DNA from: JBKCUI01 sp052161605
GTDB taxonomy: Bacteria > Planctomycetota > Planctomycetia > Pirellulales > Pirellulaceae
Length of the DNA: 64,000 nucleotides
Assembly (NCBI GenBank): GCA_052161605.1
Contig: CP197409.1
Direction: 5' to 3' (one strand)
Shown: positions 47,244 to 55,151 of the stretch, in pieces
How the letters are laid out: each line of letters begins with the position of its first letter
Position numbering within the stretch: position 1 is the first letter of the stretch
The notes under the pieces: model-generated
Database searches by the model: none
The model's input: the letters and a program-made list of their open reading frames with translations, nothing else
What the model was told of the DNA's origin: nothing
Made by a program: the position numbers and the translations under genes

Positions 47244-48203
47244 CTATTCGATTGGAAACTGCGGGAAAGGGTTTTTGTCGATTACAGTAGACTGCATCTT
47301 TCGTTTCAGAAAATTCAGCAAGTCTGACCGTTTCTCTAGAATTAGAACGATCTCCTGCAAGGTACAGAGTGTAACGACGCGATCCCTAAGAGCGTCTCTA
47401 CATGTAGCAATCGCAGGAGCGGTATACTCGGAGGCTGAGATAATTAATGCGCTCGTCTCCGCTCGTCCAAACACTCTTACCAAATGCTCGGAAATTTCAG
47501 GCACGCCAATTGGAACCGCCCACCACTTCATCTCGACAAAGCATAAGCGCCCTTCAAGTTCAATCACGCCATCCACTTGCTCAACGATTCCTTCCCCCCT
47601 CTCTCCACGAAGCTGGAAGTCGCTTCTAACGAGAATGCCGTAAGCTTCAAACAGCCGATTAAGCACACCTTCTAACTTCTTACCCCGCGATTGACGATTC
47701 GTTTCTGGGAACAAAGCAAATAGATCATTGCGAAGGGATTCAACCCTACTTTCAAAGTCCTGCCTTATTCGCAATGCCTCATCTTGTTTACGCTGATGTG
47801 CTCGACGTTCAGATTCTCGCTCTTCATTGAGTCGTGTAAAAGAATCTTTCACTTTAACGAGTTGACGGATCTGGGACACAAGCCCCTGTGCTTTTAGCCG
47901 GTCGTTCTCCCAGCATGTTGTAAAGTCCTCAAATTCGACGACTCGTCGCAACACCTCTCGTCGCTCTCGAAGCCCACTTTCACCTCGTTGGTTGAGATCT
48001 ATCAAAATCCGTCTCGCGATTTCATATTTGTTGATTTCGTCCGGTGAATTTACTACGAGCAATGAAACTTCATCCACGAGCTTTCCGTGAACACCCGCGC
48101 CTTTGAAGAAAAGGACAGTTGACTTCTTTGACTTCACCAGTCGCGGGATCGTATCAACAAGTAGCTCCAACAACTCCGGCGGATAATGAAATTCGATATT
48201 CAT
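47244..48203 (-). CDS. Mrr-like restriction endonuclease-fold protein with coiled coil
   Basis: 319 residues. N-terminal region of unknown type (1-105), a long charged coiled coil (about 110-165, NEERESERRAHQRKQDEALR), and a C-terminal PD-(D/E)xK nuclease domain of the Mrr_cat type: KKLEGVLNRLFEAYGI, then D211 in VEQVDGVIELEGR, and E224-x-K226 in FVEMKWW. The catalytic triad D-ExK is intact. Mrr-like enzymes cleave DNA, often modified DNA, so anti-phage defence is likely. Start ATG 48203 with AGGAG about 10 nt upstream. XRE regulator gene 48354 lies 150 nt upstream on the same strand. Confidence 0.75.
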   Translation of the reverse strand: MNIEFHYPPELLELLVDTIPRLVKSKKSTVLFFKGAGVHGKLVDEVSLLVVNSPDEINKYEIARRILIDLNQRGESGLRERREVLRRVVEFEDFTTCWENDRLKAQGLVSQIRQLVKVKDSFTRLNEERESERRAHQRKQDEALRIRQDFESRVESLRNDLFALFPETNRQSRGKKLEGVLNRLFEAYGILVRSDFQLRGERGEGIVEQVDGVIELEGRLCFVEMKWWAVPIGVPEISEHLVRVFGRAETSALIISASEYTAPAIATCRDALRDRVVTLCTLQEIVLILEKRSDLLNFLKRKMQSTVIDKNPFPQFPIE

Positions 48204-48353
48204 CTTTGCATAGCTCCTAATTCAACCTGCGATAACCCTACTCGACATGCGTTAACGCAACAGGGCCACGAATTTGAGATGAATACCTTCAGAGCCACTG
48301 CATCCATCAAGATCTACCTATATCGCAAACGTCCACTCTGAACTGCAAACCAA

Positions 48354-48674
48354 TCAATCCAAGCAAGCAAGAATCCGATCCAGCTTCTTGTCCGACAACT
48401 CAGCCAAGCGTCGGAACGCATCAGGACGCGCGATGACTCGTCGACGAATTGGCTCTGGAACTTTTTCGGCAAGCAACAGTAGCTCCTCTTCGTCTCCCCC
48501 AAGTTCCACTGCCAGCAAATGGAGCAATCTTTCAGATGGGCTATGCCCATCCTCTAGCTTGTGGTTCTCGATCTTCGAAAGGTACGTAAACCCAACATCC
48601 ACACGAGAAGCTAATTCACGCAGCGAGAGCCGCTTTGCTTTTCGAAGCTCCCGCAATCGCTGTCCAAGAGTCAT
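48354..48674 (-). CDS. XRE-family HTH transcriptional regulator
   Basis: 106 residues from ATG 48674. HTH_XRE domain at the N-terminus (GQRLRELRKAKRLSLRELAS; VDVGFTYLSKIENHKL), then a helical C-terminal part with LLLHLLAVELGGDEEELLLL-type leucine-rich sequence. It is transcribed away from the methyltransferase operon, an arrangement like controller genes of restriction-modification systems. The open frame extends to a GTG at 48722; ATG 48674 is preferred because it gives a normal XRE N-terminus and leaves a doubled TTGTTCGC site just upstream. Confidence 0.8.
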   Translation of the reverse strand: MTLGQRLRELRKAKRLSLRELASRVDVGFTYLSKIENHKLEDGHSPSERLLHLLAVELGGDEEELLLLAEKVPEPIRRRVIARPDAFRRLAELSDKKLDRILACLD

Positions 48675-48675
48675 T

Positions 48676-48694
48676 TTGTTCGCCACTTGTTCGC
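48676..48694. promoter_or_regulatory. candidate operator: 8-bp direct repeat
   Basis: TTGTTCGC occurs at 48676-48683 and 48687-48694, exactly 11 bp apart (one helical turn), immediately upstream of the XRE start codon and in the region between XRE and the methyltransferase operon. Suggests binding of a small regulator, perhaps XRE itself. No binding evidence. Confidence 0.3.
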
Positions 48695-48821
48695 AGTGCC
48701 AAAAGACAGTAAATTGTTGCACTTGCTAGTCAACATAACACAGGAACGACGAGCCCGCTAGAGTCCGAGACGACTGGTTGGTGGTCGCTACAACGATCAA
48801 CGCACGGAAGAAGGTACGGAA

Positions 48822-50009
48822 ATGAAGTCGATCGAATTGTTCGCCGGTGCTGGCGGCCTCGCGCTTGCAACGGCAAACGCAGGCTTTCACCACCACGCTG
48901 TGTATGAGTGGAATAGAAACGCTTGTGCCACGTTGCGGCGGAACCAATCTGATGGCCTTAAACAACTCACAGGCGCGGAAATCGTTGAAGGTGATGTTAG
49001 CGATGTGTGTTTTAGCGAACTTGCAGGTAAAGTAGACGTTGTCTCTGGGGGCCCGCCGTGTCAACCTTTCTCTATTGGTGGCAAGCATGTCGGGATGGAT
49101 GACAGTCGAAACATGTTCCCACACGCAATACGTGCGGTTCGTGAGATAGCTCCTCGCGCGTTTATTTTTGAGAACGTTAAGGGGTTGTTGCGCGAGAGCT
49201 TTTCGAACTATTACCAGTACATCATCCATCAACTCTCTTTCCCAGAAATTGTTGCCAAGGGAGATGAAGAGTGGACCGACCATCTTGCGAGGCTAGAGCG
49301 TGCCTCAACGAGCCGACGTAAAACTGGACTCACCTACAACGTGATCTATCAATTGATGAATGCGGCGGATTTTGGTGTTCCGCAACACCGACACCGCGTA
49401 CTCATTGTTGGAATTCGCTCCGATCTCGAATTTGATTTTTGCTTTCCGCAGCAAACGCATGAACAAGATGCGCTTCTGTACGATAAATGGATTTCAGGCG
49501 ACTATTGGGATCGACACAAAATTGCCAAGAACAAGCGTCCACAAGTACCAAGTGAAATTAGAGGACGTGTTGAACGTCTTAGGTGCTTGTTTCCTGGGAT
49601 GCTATTGGAGCCTTGGCGCACCGTAAGAGATGCCATTTCCGACCTCCCCGAGATTGCGCCGGGCGAGTCATGCACAAAGTTCGCTAATCATTTCTTGAAT
49701 CCAGGTGCCCGTTCATATCCCGGACATACTGGCAGTCCCTTCGACGAACCGGCAAAAGCTCTGAAAGCTGGCGACCACGGCGTCCCTGGCGGCGAGAATA
49801 CACTACGATTTGATGATGGTACTGTCCGTTACTTTAGCGTGCGCGAGTGTGCTCGCCTCCAGACATTTCCCGATGACTGGACTTTTGAGGGATCTTGGAC
49901 AGAGTCGATGCGTCAACTTGGCAATGCAGTGCCCGTAAAGATGTGCGAAATAGTTGCCAGCCAACTTGCAAGTCTGCTGAGCAAGAAGAAGGCATACGCA
50001 AATGGCTAA
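48822..50009 (+). CDS. DNA (cytosine-5-)-methyltransferase of RM unit
   Basis: 395 residues. C5 methyltransferase motifs in order: I (IELFAGAGGLALAT), IV with catalytic Cys (VVSGGPPCQPFSIGG), VI (FIFENVKGLL), VIII (QHRHRVLIVGIR), and IX/X (VRECARLQTFPDDW; QLGNAVPVKM). Transfers methyl from SAM to C5 of cytosine at its target. Its stop overlaps the next start by 8 nt; the neighbour is an Eco29kI-type endonuclease, so this is its likely protective enzyme. By analogy the site may be CCGCGG, unproven here. ATG with AAGG upstream. Confidence 0.93.
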   Translation: MKSIELFAGAGGLALATANAGFHHHAVYEWNRNACATLRRNQSDGLKQLTGAEIVEGDVSDVCFSELAGKVDVVSGGPPCQPFSIGGKHVGMDDSRNMFPHAIRAVREIAPRAFIFENVKGLLRESFSNYYQYIIHQLSFPEIVAKGDEEWTDHLARLERASTSRRKTGLTYNVIYQLMNAADFGVPQHRHRVLIVGIRSDLEFDFCFPQQTHEQDALLYDKWISGDYWDRHKIAKNKRPQVPSEIRGRVERLRCLFPGMLLEPWRTVRDAISDLPEIAPGESCTKFANHFLNPGARSYPGHTGSPFDEPAKALKAGDHGVPGGENTLRFDDGTVRYFSVRECARLQTFPDDWTFEGSWTESMRQLGNAVPVKMCEIVASQLASLLSKKKAYANG

Positions 50010-50715
50010 GAAGGCAACTCGAAGTCGGCAAATACCCTTTGACCGCGAGAAGCATGTTTACAAAAACGATGCATTTGTTGAGCTGATCAAAGATGCGGTT
50101 CGCTTCTTTAATGGCACCCCAGTTCACCCGCTCCCGCCTTTGGAACGCTTTGTTGGTACGGGAATTTATGCAATCTACTACACCGGGGAAGCAGACCCCT
50201 ATCGCAAGTATGCTAAGTTGAACCGACTCGCGTACGACTACCCGATTTACGTTGGCAAAGCCGTGCCGAAGGGTTGGCGTCAATCTCGCGCTTCGCACAA
50301 TGTCGAAGTCAAATCATCCGAGCTTCACGGGCGGCTTCGCCAGCACGCAAGCAGCATCAGCCGTGTCGGTGATTTATCGTTGGACGACTTTTGGTGCCGA
50401 TTCATGATTTTTGAAGGTGCCAGTTCAGATATGATTGGAACTTTGGAAGCGGCCGTAATCAAATGGAAGAAGCCATTGTGGAATAGCTATCTCGACGGCT
50501 TCGGCAACCACGATCCTGGCAAGGGGCGCTATGAACAAGCAAAGTCGGAATGGGATGTCGTTCATCCGGGTCGGCTTTGGGCTGACAAGTGCAAGGGCAA
50601 GACTCGCAGTAAGGAAACAATTCTTTCTGGCATTAAAGATTTTCTGGATAAGTTGGGAGGTTCAACTGACATTGGTGCAGACCCCGCCGGCGGCAACGCG
50701 TTCAACGATTTGTAA
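50002..50715 (+). CDS. Eco29kI-family GIY-YIG restriction endonuclease
   Basis: 237 residues. GIY-YIG nuclease core: GIY at 54-56 (TGIYAIYYTGEADPY) and the second Tyr at 83 in YPIYVGKAVPKG. R113 and H115 lie in GRLRQHAS, catalytic E149 in TLEAAVI, and N161 in LWNSYLDGFGNHDPG. These match the Eco29kI/Type II GIY-YIG arrangement; Eco29kI cuts CCGCGG. The start overlaps the upstream methyltransferase gene by 8 nt, suggesting translational coupling so that methylation precedes cutting. All active-site positions are present, so it should be active. Confidence 0.9.
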   Translation: MAKKATRSRQIPFDREKHVYKNDAFVELIKDAVRFFNGTPVHPLPPLERFVGTGIYAIYYTGEADPYRKYAKLNRLAYDYPIYVGKAVPKGWRQSRASHNVEVKSSELHGRLRQHASSISRVGDLSLDDFWCRFMIFEGASSDMIGTLEAAVIKWKKPLWNSYLDGFGNHDPGKGRYEQAKSEWDVVHPGRLWADKCKGKTRSKETILSGIKDFLDKLGGSTDIGADPAGGNAFNDL

Positions 50716-50733
50716 CGCACTTTGAGAGCAACC

Positions 50734-51816
50734 ATGAAATCAACCAAGAGAAAAATCACTTCGAGAAAAGGAATGACGCAATGTAACGTCGTTGACTTGT
50801 TTTGCGGCGTAGGAGGCTTGACGCATGGCTTGCGGTCGGCAGGATTGAAAATAGTTGCTGGGATCGATTTTGATGAGGACTGCGAGTTTGCATTCACTCA
50901 CAACAACGACGATGCTAAGTTCTTTTGCCGAGATGTCGCTTCCCTATCGCCATCATTTGTTCAGGATCTCTACCCCGATACTGGGTATCGAGTTCTTTCT
51001 GGGTGTGCGCCTTGCCAACCGTTTTCGCGATATGGTCGCGGCGCAATGAATCGCCGCAGCAAGTGGTCGCTTCTATTGAATTTCGGAGCGCTAGTAGAAT
51101 CGATTCTCCCTGATCTTGTAACGATCGAAAATGTCCCCGAGCTCCAGGCTCACAATGTGTTTAAAGACTTCTTGGACATACTTGACGGTTGCGGTTATCA
51201 AACAACCTATGCCGTGCTCTATGGACCAGACTTTGGTGTACCTCAGTCACGTAGACGTTTGGTCTTGATTAGCAGTAGGCATGGAGCGCCGCATCTCCCA
51301 CAACCAACTCATGTCCCCGAGACGTACCCGACCGTTAGAGATGCTATTGGGATGCTTCCGCCAATCGAGTCCGGCTGCAAGGATGGCCGCGATAATCTTC
51401 ATCGCGCATGTACATTGAGCAACAAGAATCTGAAGCGAATTCGAGCATCGGTTCCTGGGGGAAGTTGGAGAGATTGGCCCAAGTCACTTAGATCAAACTG
51501 CCACAAATCGCAATCTGGAGCGACATATCCATCTGTCTATGGACGAATGGAATGGGATAAGCCAGCCCCAACGATCACGACTCAGTTTTTTGGATACGGC
51601 AATGGTAGATTTGGGCATCCCGAGCAAGACCGGGCACTTTCGTTGCGTGAGGGAGCGATACTTCAGTCTTTCCCGAGCAACTACAGCTTTCATCCTCCAA
51701 GCAAATACTTCTCATCACAAAAACTTGGTCAGCTAATTGGAAACGCGGTTCCTGTTCGACTAGGCCAAGCGATCGGTTCTGCAATTCTAGAGCATCTCAA
51801 GGCAATGAAATCATAA
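50734..51816 (+). CDS. second DNA (cytosine-5-)-methyltransferase
   Basis: About 360 residues from ATG 50734. C5 motifs: I (NVVDLFCGVGGLTHGLRSAG), IV with catalytic Cys (LSGCAPCQPFSRYGRG), VI (TIENVPELQ), VIII (PQSRRRLVLISSR), X (KLGQLIGNAVPVRLGQAIGS). Its target-recognition part differs from that of the first methyltransferase, so it probably methylates another site or belongs to the following DUF262-HEPN pair. It starts 18 nt after the endonuclease gene and ends 1 nt before the DUF262 start. A TTG at 50722 is also in frame. Confidence 0.92.
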   Translation: MKSTKRKITSRKGMTQCNVVDLFCGVGGLTHGLRSAGLKIVAGIDFDEDCEFAFTHNNDDAKFFCRDVASLSPSFVQDLYPDTGYRVLSGCAPCQPFSRYGRGAMNRRSKWSLLLNFGALVESILPDLVTIENVPELQAHNVFKDFLDILDGCGYQTTYAVLYGPDFGVPQSRRRLVLISSRHGAPHLPQPTHVPETYPTVRDAIGMLPPIESGCKDGRDNLHRACTLSNKNLKRIRASVPGGSWRDWPKSLRSNCHKSQSGATYPSVYGRMEWDKPAPTITTQFFGYGNGRFGHPEQDRALSLREGAILQSFPSNYSFHPPSKYFSSQKLGQLIGNAVPVRLGQAIGSAILEHLKAMKS

Positions 51817-51817
51817 G

Positions 51818-52915
51818 ATGGCTAAAATAAACAGTGAAAAGCGAAAGATAACTGAAGCAGACAAAAAGCTTGCCGAGGAGCAAATCGTCCAGCATCATCG
51901 GACTGTTGATTACGACACCCGCGAATATCCAGTCGAAGTAATCGTCGCTAAATACCTTGAAGGGCTCGACGATGATTCCAACGAGATCTTTGTTCCGGAC
52001 TATCAGAGAGATCATACGTGGGAACCGCGACGACAATCTCGCTTTATCGAGTCTGTCTTAATTGGGCTCCCAATTCCATACTTGTTTGTTGCTGATATCG
52101 CGGAGCGCGAAGGTAGGTTGGAAATTGTCGACGGTTCCCAGCGTATTCGAACGCTGGCTGACTTTCTCACGAACGATCTGGTATTAGAGCAACTAGATAA
52201 GCTCACGCATCTTAACGGATTTCGATTTAAGGATCTTCCGCAGAGTCGCCAACGACGATTCAAGCGCCATACGCTTAGGTTAATCGAGTTAACCGAAAAG
52301 GCGAACGAAGAAATTCGTAGAGACCTCTTTGAAAGGATTAACACGGGAAGCCAAGAACTCAATGACATGGAGAAGCGTTGGGGAGCAAAAGACGGAAACT
52401 TCTTGCGTTTTGTCCGACGATGCTCTGAGAACGAGTTGTTCCACAAATTAGCGCCACTTTCAGACGCGGCTGTAAAGAGACGAGAGCGTCAAGAGTTTGT
52501 ACTGAGATTCTTCGCATACCTAGATCGGTATGAGCAGTTTGACCGTAAGGTAAATGACTTTCTCAATGGCTATCTCGACGATATGGAGAAGACATTCAAT
52601 GATGACGTGGAACAAAAGCTGAAAGCAGACTGGGAATCAATGCTCTACTTCATTGATAAGAACAGTACGTCTGGATTTTCAAAAAAATCTGGGCACCTTA
52701 GAACTCCCCGAGTTCGATTCGAGACGCTTTCAGTTGGTACTGCACTAGCGCTTGCAAAGAAGCCAGATTTGCAAGTGAGTGGAATGGACTGGATTAATGA
52801 TGAGTCGGATGAGTTCCACAAAATGGCTACATCGGGGTCAAGTAATTCGAAGCCGAAGATCAAAAAGCGACTGGAGTATGTTCGGGATCGCTTGCTCAAG
52901 GAGTCGCTAAAGTGA
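51818..52915 (+). CDS. DUF262-domain protein, putative defence effector/sensor
   Basis: 365 residues. DUF262 (ParB/Srx-like fold, as in GmrSD and SspE): FVPDYQRDHTWEPRRQSRFI at 58-77 and the nucleotide-binding motif IVDGSQRIRTL (DGSQR at 105-109). A helical C-terminal part follows, with no DUF1524 HNH nuclease domain, so it may sense or hydrolyse nucleotides rather than cut DNA. In related proteins DUF262 NTP binding gates a nuclease. The HEPN gene that follows starts inside its stop codon (GTGA overlap, 4 nt), implying a stoichiometric pair. Confidence 0.85.
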   Translation: MAKINSEKRKITEADKKLAEEQIVQHHRTVDYDTREYPVEVIVAKYLEGLDDDSNEIFVPDYQRDHTWEPRRQSRFIESVLIGLPIPYLFVADIAEREGRLEIVDGSQRIRTLADFLTNDLVLEQLDKLTHLNGFRFKDLPQSRQRRFKRHTLRLIELTEKANEEIRRDLFERINTGSQELNDMEKRWGAKDGNFLRFVRRCSENELFHKLAPLSDAAVKRRERQEFVLRFFAYLDRYEQFDRKVNDFLNGYLDDMEKTFNDDVEQKLKADWESMLYFIDKNSTSGFSKKSGHLRTPRVRFETLSVGTALALAKKPDLQVSGMDWINDESDEFHKMATSGSSNSKPKIKKRLEYVRDRLLKESLK

Positions 52916-53574
52916 AGGCTGATTTCCAAGCTAGAAAGCGCGAGATTAGTCGCTACATCAGGTTTGTCGACAAGATCTCTAGAGAGAAGCTCGCAATTGT
53001 CGACGCAGTATCAAAGGAAACTGTTTACGACCCAGCAGACCAAAGTGAGCTAATTAAGACTCTTAAAGCAAATGCATTCTTGCTATTGTACAATTTGCTT
53101 GAGTCCACTCTGAAAAATTCGATTGAAGCGATCTTCGACGAACTGCAGGGAAAGGGAGTAGACTTCGATAGTTGTCGCGATGAATTACGGCATGTGGTGC
53201 TGGGCAATCTCAAGCGTCGGAACATCGACGACATTGTTCCCGATATAAGCCGTATCGCTACTGACTTGATTTCGGCAACATTCAAGAAGGATATGCTCTT
53301 CTCAGGCAATGTCGATGGGCGACTTGTTCGAAATACGGCAAAGGAGTATGGCTTTCATGCACCACGCCGTAGATCAGACGAGCTACTCGTTGTGAAGTCA
53401 AATCGGAACGATCTTGCGCACGGTAACAAGACTTTCTCTGAAGTCGGGCGAGAGTACGACATGCGGCGAATTAAACGCATCACAAACGAAGTTTTCGAAT
53501 ACCTAAACGAGCTGATCGACAATGTTGACACATATTTGGAGAACGAACACTACTTGCATGCAAAGAAGCCATGA
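52912..53574 (+). CDS. MAE_28990/MAE_18760-like HEPN-domain protein
   Basis: 220 residues, GTG start overlapping the DUF262 stop. Long helices (KANAFLLLYNLLESTLKNSI) and the HEPN catalytic motif Rx4H, R165 to H170 in KSNRNDLAHGNKTFSEVG. HEPN proteins of this family are predicted ribonucleases or toxins that act in abortive infection and toxin-antitoxin systems. The DUF262-HEPN gene pair is seen next to defence genes elsewhere; here both follow two DNA methyltransferases and an endonuclease in one operon. Function not experimentally known. Last gene of the operon. Confidence 0.85.
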   Translation: MKADFQARKREISRYIRFVDKISREKLAIVDAVSKETVYDPADQSELIKTLKANAFLLLYNLLESTLKNSIEAIFDELQGKGVDFDSCRDELRHVVLGNLKRRNIDDIVPDISRIATDLISATFKKDMLFSGNVDGRLVRNTAKEYGFHAPRRRSDELLVVKSNRNDLAHGNKTFSEVGREYDMRRIKRITNEVFEYLNELIDNVDTYLENEHYLHAKKP

Positions 53575-53676
53575 TCTTCGGAGGGCAATATACGATCACA
53601 GGGCCTTCGAATCATCAGTCATTTTATGAGTTTTGCCGCTCCCTCCTGAGTCGCCTCACAGGCTCCTTATTTTTCT

Positions 53677-53819
53677 CGAAATCTGCCATGAATCGGCTGG
53701 ATGCGGTTTCCCTTCAGAGGTAACTGTGTGACCAACGTTGGCAACGTCGCCAACACGAAACGCAGATCTCAAAACAAGGGAACACGAACATGGCTACCAA
53801 GACCGCCACCAAAACCAAC
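53677..53819 (+). repeat. direct repeat copy 1 (~143 bp)
   Basis: Segment from CGAAATCTGCC to AAACCAAC, with only a few mismatches and one indel relative to the copy at 55152-55295. It carries the leader, ribosome site (AAGGGA) and first codons of a Lys/Ala-rich gene. Confidence 0.9.
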
Positions 53820-53949
53820 CGTAACGCCAAAGCCGCCAGCAAGGCCACCACAACCAAAGCGGCCAAGAAGAACGCCACGGTCGCCAAGCCAGCCGCCAAG
53901 GAATCGAAACCAGCGGATAAGAAGATGAGCCAGATCGAAGCTGCGTCCA
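53790..53949 (+). pseudogene. Lys/Ala-rich histone-like gene, 3'-truncated
   Basis: ATG at 53790 with AAGGGA upstream. The first 50 or so residues are Lys/Ala/Thr-rich low complexity (NRNAKAASKATTTKAAKKNA) ending ADKKMSQIEAA, the N-terminus of a small family of basic planctomycete proteins as I recall it. After this the sequence changes to the tail of an IS66 transposase in a different frame, so the gene's own C-terminal domain is missing. The continued frame to 54179 is not family sequence. Confidence 0.55.
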
Positions 53950-54159
53950 GCGGTGATCTACCGCAAGCTGAGCTTTTGCACCCAGAGCGGCAGTGGAAGT
54001 CGCTATCTGGAACGCATCCTGACGGTGTCGGAAACATGCCATCTGCAACATCGCAATGCTTACGAATATCTGATCGAAGCGATGCGGGCAAAATTCTGCG
54101 ATCGTGCCGCGCCATCGTTGTTGCCCAACTCGCCCGCCACCACGGCGTCCGCTGCCTAA
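53950..54159 (+). mobile_element. IS66-family transposase C-terminal fragment
   Basis: Frame from 53953 encodes IYRKLSFCTQSGSGSRYLER followed by ILTVSETCHLQHRNAYEYLI and AAPSLLP, then TAA. This is the end of IS66-family transposases (the ERxLTVxxTCxxQxRN block). No N-terminal domain, no orf1/orf2 genes and no terminal inverted repeats found nearby. The fragment joins directly to the truncated Lys/Ala-rich gene at about 53949, marking a deletion or recombination junction. Confidence 0.7.
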
Positions 54160-54288
54160 TTCCTCACACCGGGGCGTGAACAGTTACAGGGAAAGGAGAC
54201 TCGTTTTCTGCAAGCCCAAGCGCAGACCGCAGTGACGCCACCCGGGGCAAGGGAATTCTCGATTGCAGTGACCTCTAGATCATTCATC

Positions 54289-54654
54289 TTAATCCACCTC
54301 CCCTTCCCGGATGCGCAAACCGTTCTCCTGAAGAATCCAAAGATTGCCGTCAAGCGGTTCGGTCGATAGCAGTGGGATGAGCTGTTGTAGCAATTGCAAT
54401 ACAGCCGACTTCGCTTGCGTGCGAGGCCGCAGGACAACAATGCCGTGATGCTCACCCGGTGGGTACGTGCGAATATCGGCGAAGTCCAGATCGAGTGTCA
54501 CTAAGGCACGTTGTTCGAGTTTGCAAACCGACGCAACTTGGGCGTCCGCCTCCCCAACCATTCGTTAGTCGTGAATGGTCAACGCGTCATGTCCCGCTTC
54601 ATTCAAAACCGTTGCGGCTTCGACCGGCATGTTCTCGTCGATCTTGAATTGCAT
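54289..54654 (-). pseudogene. DUF5615 PIN-like toxin gene with nonsense codon
   Basis: From ATG 54654: MQFKIDENMPVEAATVLNEA, GHDALTIHD, then TAA at 54565-54567, then RMVGEADAQVASVCKLEQRA, LVTLDLDFADIRTYP and the rest of the domain to 54289. Everything is in one frame except for the single TAA, which sits where Gln (CAA) is expected. DUF5615 proteins are PIN-like predicted ribonucleases, typically the toxin of a DUF433-DUF5615 pair. Catalytic acidic residues (D6, E7, and LDLDFAD) are otherwise intact. The upstream DUF433 gene overlaps this start by 1 nt (TGATG). Confidence 0.85.
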
Positions 54655-54890
54655 CAAGCAGCTCCCGGCGCGAGCGGTACAACCCGCTCTCTCGCTAACT
54701 CGGCTGCGTAGGCGATCGATACTGCGATATCCTCACTCGCTAACGAGGGGTAGCTTGCAAGGATTTCGTCTCGTGATGTTCCGGACGCGAGGTTATCTAA
54801 AATGACCGAGACCATAACACGGGTGCCTTTGATGCATGCCTTGCCATGGCAAACGCTTGGATCAACGGTAATGCGATCTCGCCAAGTCAT
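54654..54890 (-). CDS. DUF433 antitoxin-like protein
   Basis: 78 residues: DRITVDPSVCHGKACIKGTR followed by VMVSVILDNLASG and SRDEILASYPSLASEDIAVS. DUF433 is a small winged-helix-like domain, usually the antitoxin partner of a DUF5615 toxin. ATG 54890 is chosen because GGAG lies 8 nt upstream; the open frame continues to 54986 without family sequence. The stop TGA overlaps the next ATG. The gene is intact although its toxin carries a stop codon. Confidence 0.85.
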   Translation of the reverse strand: MTWRDRITVDPSVCHGKACIKGTRVMVSVILDNLASGTSRDEILASYPSLASEDIAVSIAYAAELARERVVPLAPGAA

Positions 54891-55151
54891 ATTAATATCT
54901 CCATTATTTTTAACCTTTAAACGAGTCCGCAAATTCCGCATCACCAAGTGAACCAACGCGGAGAGACTAAAGGTCCCTTGTGACACATTTGGTCATGCAC
55001 TCGACGGACAGTTGAATTTTCTGGCAAAACGTTTCAAGTCAATTGACAGTCTGAGGCCACGATTGACATGGACGCCTCACTTGCCATAGTTCGCTATTGT
55101 AGCGAACTCGACGGCTCTATGGGGGCAGGTTCCATCGTCTCGAAAACCGAC

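Noticed and set aside
54180..54288. Possible continuation of IS66 or further transposase sequence.
   Set aside because: The IS66 frame stops at 54159 and the next 130 bp have no transposase-like sequence or terminal repeat.
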